DNA of 64,000 bases from Ensifer sp. USDA 6670 (GTDB lineage: Bacteria; Pseudomonadota; Alphaproteobacteria; Rhizobiales; Rhizobiaceae), in the NCBI GenBank assembly GCA_000421085.1, contig ATWE01000014.1:149915-213914 (forward strand), in the 5' to 3' direction. This document shows positions 35,669 to 44,276 of the stretch, one piece after another; within the stretch, counting starts at the first letter, position 1; each line of letters begins with the position of its first letter. Under the pieces are notes generated by a model, which ran no database searches, was not told the DNA's origin, and was given only the letters and a program-made list of their open reading frames with translations. A program made the position numbers and the translations under genes.

Positions 35669-36853
35669 ATGACGCCTGACGAAATCGCAAACGCAATGAC
35701 CGGCAAGCTAGAGGCCGGGGGAGGGCGACTGGAATCGCTTCTGCCTTCGCCCATGGTGCAGAACCACGCAGCCTTTTTGCACAGGCTCGAGGACGGAAGT
35801 CTCGTCTGTGCCTGGTTTGGCGGGACGCTCGAGGGAAAATCCGACATTTCGATCTTCGCGTCGGTGCTCTCTCCCGGCGCCGCGCAATGGGGCGAGCCGC
35901 AGCGGTTGAGCTTCGATGCCGATCACTCCGAGCAGAACCCGGTGCTGTTCACGGCGCCCGACGGGCGGCTCTGGCTTTTCCACACGTCGCAGCCTTCGGG
36001 CAACCAGGACGAATGCCGCATCCGTATGGCCGCAATCGAGAGGGATGCCGCTGATCCGACGAGGCTTGCCGCTTCCCAGGGGCGCTATCTCGACCTGCCG
36101 CGCGGCTGCTTCATCCGCGCGCCGCTCGTCATCAGGGATGACGGGGCCTGGCTTCTGCCGATCTTTCGCTGCATCCAGCGCCCCGGCCAGAAGTGGAACG
36201 GCAGCCACGACAATGCGGCCGTCGGCATCTCGACCGATGGCGGCCGAAGCTGGCAGCTCGCCGACCTCGCCGACTCGATCGGTTGCGTGCACATGAGCCC
36301 AGTGGCCGTGGGCGATAGCGGCTACGCGGCATTCTTCCGCCGCCGCCAGGCAGACCAGGTCTATCGCGTCGAGAGCGTCGACGGCGGGCGGACGTGGAGC
36401 CTGCCGGCGCCGACCGACGTGCCGAACAACAATTCCTCCATCGCCGTCGTCAGGCTCAGGGATGGCCGGCTGGCGATGGTCTGCAATCCGGTGAATGCGG
36501 CCCTTTCGGCCGACCGGCGCGCATCGCTTTACGACGAGCTCGGAGACGACGACGGCCGGCCCGATGCCGATCCTTCAGGAGGCTGCGTGCCGATCTGGGG
36601 CGTGCCGCGGGCGCCGGTGAGCGTCTGCCTGTCGGCCGACGGCGGCCGGACCTTCCCCGATCGTATCGTGATCGAGGACGGACCGGGGACCTGCCTTTCC
36701 AACAATTCGACCGATGGACACAACAAGGAAATGTCCTATCCGTGGCTCCTCGAAGGGGACGACGGCAGCCTGCACGTCGCCTACACCTACCATCGGCGTG
36801 CAATCAAATATGTCCGTCTGCCGCCCGGGTGGGCCGACAAGGGGAGAAACTGA
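35669..36853 (+). CDS. Sialidase-fold (BNR/Asp-box) protein, no signal peptide
   Basis: Six-bladed propeller protein of the sialidase superfamily, 394 aa. Asp-box type repeats are visible: [21 protein letters not shown] and [11 protein letters not shown]; there are also conserved [24 protein letters not shown] and [26 protein letters not shown] blocks of the BNR_2 type. GAGGAGG lies 8 bases before the ATG at 35669. No signal peptide is present, so it is probably cytosolic and would act on an imported molecule. It is co-transcribed with pdxA-like and iron alcohol dehydrogenase genes. A glycosidase or lyase acting on an acidic-sugar glycoside is plausible; true sialidase activity is unproven. 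Confidence 0.85.
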   Translation: MTPDEIANAMTGKLEAGGGRLESLLPSPMVQNHAAFLHRLEDGSLVCAWFGGTLEGKSDISIFASVLSPGAAQWGEPQRLSFDADHSEQNPVLFTAPDGRLWLFHTSQPSGNQDECRIRMAAIERDAADPTRLAASQGRYLDLPRGCFIRAPLVIRDDGAWLLPIFRCIQRPGQKWNGSHDNAAVGISTDGGRSWQLADLADSIGCVHMSPVAVGDSGYAAFFRRRQADQVYRVESVDGGRTWSLPAPTDVPNNNSSIAVVRLRDGRLAMVCNPVNAALSADRRASLYDELGDDDGRPDADPSGGCVPIWGVPRAPVSVCLSADGGRTFPDRIVIEDGPGTCLSNNSTDGHNKEMSYPWLLEGDDGSLHVAYTYHRRAIKYVRLPPGWADKGRN

Positions 36854-37818
36854 TGAGCAAGATTATCGGCATCACCATGGGCGATCCCTGTGGCGTCGGA
36901 CCGGAGATCACGGTCCGGTCCCTTGCTGAAATGTCGGCTGCGGACCGGGAGGCGACCCGCATTTACGGCAACCTCGCGACGCTCGAGGCTGCAAGGGAGG
37001 CGCTTGGCCTCTCGGTCGATCTTCAGCCCTATGTCGTCGACCTTCCGGTCGAGGGCGCGCCGCTCGCCTGGGGGAGCCTTTCGGCAGTGGCAGGCGACGC
37101 AGCCTTTCGGTTCATCGAGCGCGCGGTACGCGATGCCCAGGCAGGCAGCATCGGCTGCATCGTCACGGCACCGATCAACAAGGAAGCACTCAACATGGCA
37201 GGCCATCATTACGACGGCCATACCGGCATGCTGCGCAGCCTGACCGGATCGAGCGCCGCCTATATGCTGCTTGCCTCCGAGCGCCTCAAGGTCATTCACG
37301 TCTCCACCCATGTGTCGCTCAAGGAGGCGATCGGCCGCGCCACCACCGAGCGGGTCCTTGCAACGATCCGCGCCGGCAACGCGCACCTGAAGCGCATCGG
37401 CTACGAGCACCCGCGCATTGCGGTCGCCGGCATCAATCCGCATTGCGGCGAGAACGGCCTGTTCGGCACGGAAGACGATGATCAGATCGGGCCTGCGGTG
37501 GCGGCCGCGCGTGAAGAAGGCATCGATGTGCAGGGGCCGATCTCTGCCGATACCGTGTTCCATCGCGCCTATTCGGGAGGCTTCGATCTGGTCGTCGCGC
37601 AATATCACGACCAGGGTCATATCCCGATCAAGCTGGTCGCTTTCGATACGGCGGTCAATGTTTCCGTCGATCTTCCGATCGACCGCACCTCCGTCGATCA
37701 CGGCACTGCCTTCGATATCGCCGGCAAGGGTATCGCCAATCACGGCAACCTGAATTCCGCGATCGCCTATGCGCGCAAGCTCGTGGCCGGCCAGGCAAGC
37801 AGAAAGGCAGCGTCATGA
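36853..37818 (+). CDS. pdxA2: PdxA2-type 4-phospho-acid-sugar dehydrogenase
   Basis: Metal- and NAD-dependent dehydrogenase of the 4-hydroxythreonine-4-phosphate dehydrogenase family, 321 aa. Motifs are [13 protein letters not shown] at the N-terminus, [13 protein letters not shown] with HYDGHTGML (metal His), [25 protein letters not shown] (metal His) and [14 protein letters not shown] (metal His). It starts on the last base of the preceding TGA. The nearby DUF1537 kinase makes this a PdxA2, which is known to oxidise 4-phospho-D-threonate or -erythronate with decarboxylation to dihydroxyacetone phosphate, rather than the vitamin B6 enzyme. This assignment rests on gene neighbourhood. Confidence 0.88.
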   Translation: MSKIIGITMGDPCGVGPEITVRSLAEMSAADREATRIYGNLATLEAAREALGLSVDLQPYVVDLPVEGAPLAWGSLSAVAGDAAFRFIERAVRDAQAGSIGCIVTAPINKEALNMAGHHYDGHTGMLRSLTGSSAAYMLLASERLKVIHVSTHVSLKEAIGRATTERVLATIRAGNAHLKRIGYEHPRIAVAGINPHCGENGLFGTEDDDQIGPAVAAAREEGIDVQGPISADTVFHRAYSGGFDLVVAQYHDQGHIPIKLVAFDTAVNVSVDLPIDRTSVDHGTAFDIAGKGIANHGNLNSAIAYARKLVAGQASRKAAS

Positions 37819-38921
37819 TCACGATCCATCAGCCGCGCCGGCTCGTCGTCGGCGCCGGAAGCATCGGCGAAGTCGGCGCCTGGGCCGGTCAGGTCGGCTC
37901 CACCCTGGTCATCGCGACGCCGGTCACGTCCCGATTTGCCGACAGCCTGAAGCTCTCGGGCAAGGTCGCCTTATTCGACGCGATCCCCGGCGAACCGGAT
38001 ATCGCGACACTCGATGCGGCGCTTGAAGCCGCGCGGAACGCTCGCCCGGATCTGGTCGTCGGTCTTGGCGGCGGCTCGGTGATGGATGTCGCCAAGCTGG
38101 TCGCGGCGCTCTGGGACTCTGGGCAAGCACTCGCCGATGTCGCCGGACCCAATCGCGTGGCCGGCCGCAATACGCGCCTTGCGCAGGTCGCGACGACCGC
38201 CGGGACGGGCTCGGAGGCCGGAATACGTTCGCTGATCACCGATCCTACCAGGGGCAGCAAGATAGCGGTCGAGAGTCCGCACATGATCGCCGATCTTGCC
38301 GTGCTCGATCCGGAACTCACCTACAGCGTGCCGCCTGCGGTCACCGCAGCGACCGGGGTCGATGCCATGGCCCATTGCGTCGAGGCCTTCACCAACCGCA
38401 AAGCCCATAGGATGATCGACGGCTTTGCCCGCATGGGGTTCAACCTCGTCGGCAAATATCTCGCGCGCGCCGTGCGCGACGGCGAAGATACCGAGGCGCG
38501 CGAGGGCATGATGCTGGCTTCCTATTACGGCGGCATATGCCTCGGTCCCGTCAACACGGCAGCCGGGCACGCCATATCCTATCCGCTCGGCACGCTGCTG
38601 CATCTGCCGCACGGCCTCGCCAATGCGATCATCTTTCCGCATGTGCTCGCCTTCAACCAGCCGGCCGTTGTGGCAAAGACGGCGGAAGTCGCGGATGCCC
38701 TTGGGCTTGGGAAGGATCTCTCGCAACGTGATCTGCTGTCGGCCGCGAAAGATTTCTGCGCCGGCCTCGGCATAGAGATGTCTCTGGCCGCCAATGGGGC
38801 GAAGGCGGGCGACCTGCCGCGCTTTGCCGCCGATGCGCACGCGATCCGGCGGCTGATGGACAACAATCCGGTCGACATGAGCGAAGCGGATGTGCTGGAG
38901 ATCTATCGGGCGGCGCTCTAG
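37815..38921 (+). CDS. Iron-containing alcohol dehydrogenase
   Basis: NAD(P)-dependent group III (iron) alcohol dehydrogenase, 368 aa. The dinucleotide motif [17 protein letters not shown] is near residue 95. Metal ligands are recognisable in [13 protein letters not shown] (Asp/His), [13 protein letters not shown] and [18 protein letters not shown] (His). It overlaps pdxA2 by 4 bases (ATGA). It may reduce or oxidise the aldehyde released by the aldolase, or interconvert a C3/C4 intermediate; relatives include maleylacetate reductase and lactaldehyde reductase. The substrate cannot be deduced. Confidence 0.92.
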   Translation: MITIHQPRRLVVGAGSIGEVGAWAGQVGSTLVIATPVTSRFADSLKLSGKVALFDAIPGEPDIATLDAALEAARNARPDLVVGLGGGSVMDVAKLVAALWDSGQALADVAGPNRVAGRNTRLAQVATTAGTGSEAGIRSLITDPTRGSKIAVESPHMIADLAVLDPELTYSVPPAVTAATGVDAMAHCVEAFTNRKAHRMIDGFARMGFNLVGKYLARAVRDGEDTEAREGMMLASYYGGICLGPVNTAAGHAISYPLGTLLHLPHGLANAIIFPHVLAFNQPAVVAKTAEVADALGLGKDLSQRDLLSAAKDFCAGLGIEMSLAANGAKAGDLPRFAADAHAIRRLMDNNPVDMSEADVLEIYRAAL

Positions 38922-38934
38922 TCCAAGCAGCGCG

Positions 38935-38965
38935 GGGCGGGGGGGTATTTCTTCGCCTCCCGCCC
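38935..38965. terminator. Hairpin between convergent genes
   Basis: Arms GGGCGGGGGG (38935-38944) and CCTCCCGCCC (38956-38965) pair with one mismatch around an 11-base loop. It lies in the 54-base gap between the convergent alcohol dehydrogenase and GntR genes and could end both transcripts. Confidence 0.45.
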
Positions 38966-38975
38966 GGTCCTGCCT

Positions 38976-39677
38976 CTACTGCGACGCGAGGAACAGGCGG
39001 TCGCGCGATCCGGTCAAGTGCTTCAGCATCAGCATGCGGGCCTCTTCGGCGCTGCCCGCCGCAATGGCGTCGGCGATCGCCTCGTGTTCGGCGAAAACCC
39101 TGGAAAGACCGCTTGCCTCGCGCTTCACCGAGATGCCATGGAACTTCATGCCTACGGCAATGTGCTCCTTCAGCGCCTCCATGGCGGTCGAGAAGTAGCT
39201 GTTCTGGGCCGCTCGGGCGATCGCAAGATGGAACTGGAAGTCGGCATCCTCCCGGTGCGACTGCCGGTTGGTAGCGTCGCGCAGCAGTTCGAGCGCCCGG
39301 CGGATCGATGCGAGGCTTGCCTCGTCGTGCCGGAGCGCCGCCGCGGCGGCGGCGGCGGGTTCCAACGTCAGCCGGAATTCATAGCAGTTCAGGAGATCGG
39401 CGACGTTTTCGAGCTGGCCGAAACCGAGCGGCTCGCGAAGGCCCACGGCTCTGACGAAACTGCCCGCGCCGCGCCGGGAATAGATGAGCCCCTGGTCCCG
39501 CAGGCGCTTCAACGCCTCCCGAACGATCGGCCGGGATACCTCGAACTCCGTCGCCAGCTCATGTTCGGTCGGCAGACGCTCGTCTGGCTTGTAGGCGCCG
39601 GACTTGATCGCGCGGTGCATTCTCTCGAACACGATGTCGGGCAGGCCCTTGCGGGGGGTCCCTTCCTGCAGTCCCAT
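38976..39677 (-). CDS. GntR-family regulator (FadR/FCD type)
   Basis: Regulator of 233 aa. Winged helix at about residues 8-75 with KPDERLPTEHELATEFEVS, RPIVREALKRLRDQGLIY and RRGAGSFV. The FCD domain follows with HREDADFQFHLAIARAA (Asp/His metal ligands) and FAEHEAIADAIAAG. It starts 3 bases after the kinase stop, so it is co-transcribed with the acid-sugar kinase. It is the obvious regulator of the whole acid-sugar island and probably responds to the sugar acid. Confidence 0.93.
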   Translation of the reverse strand: MGLQEGTPRKGLPDIVFERMHRAIKSGAYKPDERLPTEHELATEFEVSRPIVREALKRLRDQGLIYSRRGAGSFVRAVGLREPLGFGQLENVADLLNCYEFRLTLEPAAAAAAALRHDEASLASIRRALELLRDATNRQSHREDADFQFHLAIARAAQNSYFSTAMEALKEHIAVGMKFHGISVKREASGLSRVFAEHEAIADAIAAGSAEEARMLMLKHLTGSRDRLFLASQ

Positions 39678-39680
39678 CGT

Positions 39681-40712
39681 CTATCTCGCCTCCCCCATGA
39701 TTTGCCTTGCGACGTCGCTAAGCGTCTCCGGCCCGCCGAAGCCGCCGGACTTCGTGATGATATAGCGGCCATCGGCAAAGGCCAGCGCCATGCCCGGCAT
39801 GCACTCGCCAAGGAGGCGGAAGCGGGAAACGCCCATCCTTGCCAGCACCGTCTCGGCTGTCGCCCCGCCGGTAAGAAGCAGGGTCGCGGCTCCGCCGGTG
39901 AAAGCCGGAACGACGCTATCGGCCAGGTTGGCGGAGACTTCGGTTGAGCTGAGCGGCGTTTTGCCTTCGATCGCCTGAACGATGGTCACCGTTCCGGTTG
40001 CGGCGGCGCTTGGCCGCTGCACCGTGCCTCCGGCGGCGGGAACATATTCGGTGAGGTGGTTCTCTCGCAGCACATCAACCTGCTCGACGGTGATCGGGTC
40101 GCGCGATCCGACGACGATCAGTATGGGGTGCCGGGGCAGCGGTATCAGCGGCAGCGTTTCACGACCCGTCATCTTATGGGCAAGTGCATCGGCAAGCCCT
40201 CTCGCGCCGATCATCAGGTCGCAGCCGGCCGTCTCGGCGGTTGCCAATGCGGCGAGCATGTCTTTGCCTGACATGGTATCGGGGATCAATGCCCGAGCCG
40301 CATACCGGCCGAGCCTTTCGGCGATCGGGATCGGCGCCTCCACGCCGAACCCCCGGACATGGCCAGCGACCACGATACGGCCGAAAGCGGGGATAGCCGG
40401 CGCGACAAGCGCGCGGGCAAAAGGAATAGCGTCGAGTTCAGACTCGATATTGCCCTTCAGCCGTGAGTCTACCTTCTTGAAAATCCGCGCGTTCTCAGGG
40501 ATGTGCTTCAGGACGTCCGATGTCGCCTCGCGCGCCTCATCGGCGCAAACCTCGCGAGACTTCATGTTGACGACGAGAATGTCCGGTCCGTCCGCCAGTG
40601 CAGCATCCACGGCGTCCGGAGCGAGAGCGACTTCCGCACGAAGGCCGCGCCCCGCAAGCGGCGCAGCTGAATCAAGAGCGCCCGTCAGATCATCGGCGAG
40701 AATCACAAGCAT
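39681..40712 (-). CDS. Four-carbon acid sugar kinase family (DUF1537)
   Basis: ATP-dependent kinase of the DtnK/OtnK family, 343 aa, shorter than the 400-430 aa usual for the family. The N-terminal domain has VILADDLTGALDSAAPLA and IFKKVDSRLKGNIESEL. The C-terminal nucleotide-binding region has TGGATAETVLARMG and ITKSGGFGGPETL. Known members phosphorylate D-threonate, D-erythronate or related acids. Paired with pdxA2 (36853-37818) it gives the D-threonate/erythronate route. There is no clear Shine-Dalgarno before the ATG at 40712. A large palindrome lies 66 bases upstream. The shorter length probably reflects loop deletions in the middle; all motifs I can recognise are kept. Confidence 0.9.
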   Translation of the reverse strand: MLVILADDLTGALDSAAPLAGRGLRAEVALAPDAVDAALADGPDILVVNMKSREVCADEAREATSDVLKHIPENARIFKKVDSRLKGNIESELDAIPFARALVAPAIPAFGRIVVAGHVRGFGVEAPIPIAERLGRYAARALIPDTMSGKDMLAALATAETAGCDLMIGARGLADALAHKMTGRETLPLIPLPRHPILIVVGSRDPITVEQVDVLRENHLTEYVPAAGGTVQRPSAAATGTVTIVQAIEGKTPLSSTEVSANLADSVVPAFTGGAATLLLTGGATAETVLARMGVSRFRLLGECMPGMALAFADGRYIITKSGGFGGPETLSDVARQIMGEAR

Positions 40713-40777
40713 GGAGAGGCGCTGTAAATCCGATTGTTGTTATCTTACGTGTCGTATTTTCTACATGTATCGCAAGG

Positions 40778-40801
40778 ATTTGCAAATTTAAATTTACAAA
40801 T
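40778..40801. promoter_or_regulatory. 24-bp near-perfect palindrome, probable operator
   Basis: Arms ATTTGCAAATTT and AAATTTACAAAT pair at 11 of 12 positions with no spacer. It lies 66 bases upstream of the acid-sugar kinase start and 161 bases upstream of the phosphatase start, in the shared divergent region. It is a strong candidate for the GntR protein at 38976-39677, acting on its own operon. Confidence 0.5.
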
Positions 40802-40912
40802 GTGTCGAGCAGGGTTCTCCGCGACGGAATGCATTCGCTATGGGTTGGCATCCTTTGCCGATTCGGCGCCAACTTCTTGCGGCATTGGCTCTGTTCAGGG
40901 GCTTGAACGTGT

Positions 40913-40944
40913 TGAACGCGTGTGCAATATTGCGCGCGTGTGCA
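40913..40944. promoter_or_regulatory. Two LacI-type operator copies upstream of the first IMPase gene
   Basis: TGAACGCGTGTGCA at 40913-40926 and TGCGCGCGTGTGCA at 40931-40944 are spaced 18 bases start to start. They match the elements at 47130-47143 and 47182-47195 upstream of the ABC operon (consensus TGNNCRCGTGTGCR, centred on a CACGTG/CGCGTG core). They sit just before the phosphatase start, a repressor position. Confidence 0.6.
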
Positions 40945-40961
40945 ATGAAGTGGAAGCGCCA

Positions 40962-41801
40962 GTGAGTCGACAGCCTTATTCCGATGACCTCAATGGTCGA
41001 GCAGAACTGTGTCGCGAGGTCATTCGCTCTGCCGGCGCATTGATCCTGAAAGGTTTTCATGGCGAGGCGAGGCAGACCGTTTCCATGAAGGGGCCCCAGG
41101 ACTTCCTGACCGACGTCGATGCCGCCTCCGAGGCCTATATCCGCCGGGCGCTTGCCGCCCATTTTCCGGACGACAGCTTCTTTGGCGAAGAGGGTGGAGG
41201 AGCGATAAGCGACCGGGTCTGGGTCGTCGATCCCATCGACGGCACGGCTAATTTCGCGCGGGGCATCCCGCACTTCTGCATCTCGATCGCCTTTGTCCAA
41301 AGCGGGTCGACCGAGATCGCCGCGATCTACAATCCCGCGCTGGACGAGCTCTACTTCGCGCGCAAAGGCGCGGGCGCGACGCGGAACGGTGTTCCCATCC
41401 GGGTCGCCCAAACCGTCCGCTTCGACGCTGCGTCGCTGGAAATGGGTTGGTCGATGCGCGTGCCGAACACAGCCTATCTCGGCGTCATGGAAGCGCTGCT
41501 CGGCATGGGCGCAAATGTTCGCCGCGCCGGTTCCGGCGCATTGGCGCTCGCTTACGTCGCTGATGGCCGCTCGGACGGTTATATTGAACTGCACATGAAT
41601 TCCTGGGATTGCCTTGCCGGCCTTCTGCTCGTGAGCGAGGCGGGCGGAGTCGTCTGCCCGTACCTCGAGATCGGCAGCCTGGATGCCGGCGGCCCGGCCC
41701 TTGCCGTGGCGCCCGGCCTTGCATCGGACACGAGCAGGGCCTCGAACATACCGCTGGCCGCATATGCGATGCCGGCGGACCGGCAGACGGCTCCGGCTTG
41801 A
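40962..41801 (+). CDS. Inositol monophosphatase family protein (copy 1)
   Basis: Mg-dependent, Li-sensitive-type phosphomonoesterase, about 279 aa. Catalytic motifs are FFGEEGGG (Glu), VVDPIDGTANFARGIPHF (motif A) and NSWDCLAGLLLVSEAGG (motif B). The start is uncertain. No ATG fits, and I prefer GTG at 40962 (GGAAG upstream), which gives the usual family length; GTG at 40940 is possible, and the frame stays open to 40734. It is the first gene of a unit with a dual-specificity-type phosphatase, a metallophosphoesterase and a Na/Pi transporter. It would remove phosphate from an inositol or sugar phosphate. A paralogue is at 52842-53726. Confidence 0.88.
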   Translation: MSRQPYSDDLNGRAELCREVIRSAGALILKGFHGEARQTVSMKGPQDFLTDVDAASEAYIRRALAAHFPDDSFFGEEGGGAISDRVWVVDPIDGTANFARGIPHFCISIAFVQSGSTEIAAIYNPALDELYFARKGAGATRNGVPIRVAQTVRFDAASLEMGWSMRVPNTAYLGVMEALLGMGANVRRAGSGALALAYVADGRSDGYIELHMNSWDCLAGLLLVSEAGGVVCPYLEIGSLDAGGPALAVAPGLASDTSRASNIPLAAYAMPADRQTAPA

Positions 41802-41860
41802 CCAGTGCGTGCCGGCCGACTGGCTTATTGGAGGCGGCGTGGCCGCGACGAGGAGATTGC

Positions 41861-42478
41861 ATGGATGCACCTGTCCATACCCGGCCGGCCATCAGCCTGA
41901 TTGCCGAAGGGCTGGGGCCGCACGGCTCCGCTCTCTATATCGGCGGCAGCGAAGGCGCGCGCGACCTGGGGCTTCTGCGACGAAACGGCATCACGGCCGT
42001 CGTCAATTGTGCCATCAACCTCGACATCAACTATGTCGAGGTGCCTTCCGACGAGGGGAATGGCGAGCGCAGAGCGTCCGGGTTCGCGGCAATACGCTAC
42101 TACAAGATCGGCATGATCGATGACGAGGGCAGCCCCGACACCATGATGCTGGGAGCCTATTACATACTCGACGGTGCGCTTCGCCAGTCGATGCCGAAGC
42201 GACCCACCTATCCGTTCCGGGACGGCGGAAACATCCTCGTCAACTGCCGCGGCGGACGGAGCCGTTCCGTCTCGCTCGTCGCGCTCTTCCTGCACAAGCA
42301 GCAACCGAATCATTTCCCGACGCTTGAAGATGCCGTGGCGGCGATCCGCGCGCGCAGGCAATTGATGCCGGACGAATGGTTCGAAACGCCGAAGCCGATG
42401 CTCTACGAGGCAGCAAGGAGGGCCTCCGGCTGGATCGACATGATCGAGCGCGAGCGGCAGAAGGAGCGGCCATGTTGA
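41861..42478 (+). CDS. Dual-specificity/tyrosine phosphatase-fold protein (copy 1)
   Basis: Cysteine phosphatase fold of 205 aa. The P-loop is VNCRGGRSRSV, a C-x5-R loop followed by Ser, with Asn in place of the usual His before the catalytic Cys. The N-terminal part has ALYIGGSEGARDLGLLRRNGITAVVNCAINL, typical of DSP domains. AGGAG lies 5 bases before the ATG. It has a paralogue at 53788-54402 with the same altered loop, each following an inositol-monophosphatase-family gene. Substrates of such bacterial enzymes include phosphoinositides, sugar phosphates and proteins; context favours a small phosphorylated carbohydrate. Confidence 0.88.
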   Translation: MDAPVHTRPAISLIAEGLGPHGSALYIGGSEGARDLGLLRRNGITAVVNCAINLDINYVEVPSDEGNGERRASGFAAIRYYKIGMIDDEGSPDTMMLGAYYILDGALRQSMPKRPTYPFRDGGNILVNCRGGRSRSVSLVALFLHKQQPNHFPTLEDAVAAIRARRQLMPDEWFETPKPMLYEAARRASGWIDMIERERQKERPC

Positions 42479-44193
42479 AGCGCACCCCGCCGGCGGTCGC
42501 CGTAATCGCCGATGCGCATTTCCACGATCTCGACGCGGATTTCGGCTTTGCGAGAGTGGCTATCGAGGGGCGGGAAATCACCATGCGCAGCTGGGCGGAT
42601 ACCCGGCAATCCACACGCGTCTTCAACGAAAGTGCTGAGGCGTTTCTGGCGGCCCTTGCCGAGGTACGCCGGCGGGGTATTCGTCACATCGTGCTGCTCG
42701 GAGACTATACGGACGACGGCCAACGCGCCACCACGAGCGCTCTGCGGGACATTCTCCGTGAGCATGCCGATGCGTTCGGCATCTCATTCTATGCGCTTCC
42801 CGGCAATCACGACATTTTCGGGCCGCGGGGCAGGCATCACACGAAGCAATTCCTCGGCCGCGATGGCCGGGGCATTCTCGTCACCAGCGATGCGAACAGC
42901 GTGGGCAGCGGTGGTGCCGTCAGCGACCGCATGTATTGCGAAGGCTACCCGGCTGGCCTCGATCCGATGGCGGCCTTCGGCTATTTCCGCAGGCCGGAAT
43001 ATCTCCACTGGGAGAGCCCGTTCGGCACCTCCGATGCGGTTGAGGACCGCCGATACGGGGTGGCCTCACCGGACGGCAGCAATTGCTACGAGCTGATGGA
43101 CGCGTCCTATCTGGTCGAACCCGAGCCCGGCCTCTGGCTGCTGATGATCGATGCCAATGTCTTCGAGCCCGTGAACGGGACGTTTGAATGGGGCGAGGAA
43201 GCGGCTTTCATCGACAGCACTGCGGGCGGCTGGAACGCTATGATCCGCTGCAAGCCTTTTGTCGTCTCCTGGATCGCCGACGTCTGCGCACGGGCACAGA
43301 GGCTCGGGAAAACTCTGCTGGCTTTTTCGCACTATCCGATGCTCGACCCCTTCGACGGTGCGACCGGCGCCGAGGCAGCGCTGTTCGGCGAGACCAACAT
43401 CGCCCGGCGCACACCGCGAAAGGATGTCGAGCGGGCGCTGCTTGCAGCCGGACTGTCGCTCCATTTCAGCGGACATCTTCATGTGGAAGGGGTCACGCGC
43501 CGCGGCAGCGGCGACCGGTCACTGACCAACATCGCGGTCCCGTCGCTCGTCGCCTTTCCGCCGGCCTTCAAGATCGCGCATCCGGGAGAGGGGAACGTCG
43601 TCGTGGAGACGGTGGAGCTGTCCGGACTGCCTGCCTGCCAGCGGCTCCGCAGCGCCTATGAACGAGAAGTCGCGCTGCTCGGCGAAGAGCCGGAGACCGC
43701 CTTTTCAGCCTCCACTTACGGAGCCTTTCTCAGGGCACACAAGCGGGCACTGGTCAGCCACCGCTATTTTCCCGAGGAATGGCCGCCGGCAGTCGTCGAA
43801 CGCGTGGCGGACCTCACGCTCGAGGAGATCGCGTGCCTCTTCACCGAAGAGACCGCCGGCCGCGCGCCGATGCTTTCCGCTTTGGTGCACGCTTCGGCGA
43901 TCGAAATCGCCGAGCTGAGAAGCCTGCCGATGATCGAGCTCGTCGCCGATTGGTACTGTCTTCGGCAGGGGGCATCGCTCGCTTTGCCGCATATCGAAAA
44001 ATCGCGGCTGCCCGTCTATCGCTTTCTGGCCGAACGGTTCGGATGCGAGCCGAGGACCCGACACGGCAGTCCGGTGAAAGGCTTCGTCGCAATATTCCTG
44101 GGAGCGTTGGGCCTGTTTCTGGACCGGGCGGAAAATGGTGAGGCGCAGATCGTCGTTGCCGCGAGTCCCGTACGGCAGGACGCCCCGGCGTGA
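42472..44193 (+). CDS. Calcineurin-like metallophosphoesterase
   Basis: Two-metal phosphoesterase of 573 aa, cytosolic (no signal peptide). The five metal-site blocks are all present: VIADAHFHD (DxH), LLGDYTDDG (GD), PGNHDIFG (GNHD), FSHYPMLD (His) and FSGHLHVEG (GHxH). A C-terminal extension of about 180 residues follows the domain and has no motif I recognise. AAGGAG precedes the ATG, and the gene overlaps the phosphatase before it by 7 bases. It could cleave a phosphodiester or a cyclic phosphate before the monoesterases act. Confidence 0.9.
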   Translation: MLKRTPPAVAVIADAHFHDLDADFGFARVAIEGREITMRSWADTRQSTRVFNESAEAFLAALAEVRRRGIRHIVLLGDYTDDGQRATTSALRDILREHADAFGISFYALPGNHDIFGPRGRHHTKQFLGRDGRGILVTSDANSVGSGGAVSDRMYCEGYPAGLDPMAAFGYFRRPEYLHWESPFGTSDAVEDRRYGVASPDGSNCYELMDASYLVEPEPGLWLLMIDANVFEPVNGTFEWGEEAAFIDSTAGGWNAMIRCKPFVVSWIADVCARAQRLGKTLLAFSHYPMLDPFDGATGAEAALFGETNIARRTPRKDVERALLAAGLSLHFSGHLHVEGVTRRGSGDRSLTNIAVPSLVAFPPAFKIAHPGEGNVVVETVELSGLPACQRLRSAYEREVALLGEEPETAFSASTYGAFLRAHKRALVSHRYFPEEWPPAVVERVADLTLEEIACLFTEETAGRAPMLSALVHASAIEIAELRSLPMIELVADWYCLRQGASLALPHIEKSRLPVYRFLAERFGCEPRTRHGSPVKGFVAIFLGALGLFLDRAENGEAQIVVAASPVRQDAPA

Positions 44194-44276
44194 GTGGCAG
44201 TCGGATGGGCTATGCCGCGCGGGAAGAGAGGCGCACCGTCGCGTCAACCGCGTTGGCAGGCAGGTAAGGTGGGCTC

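Noticed and set aside
36853..37818. Vitamin B6 biosynthesis PdxA
   Set aside because: Linkage to a DUF1537 kinase and an acid-sugar importer fits the PdxA2 branch. No ksgA or surA neighbour, as usual for true pdxA, is present.
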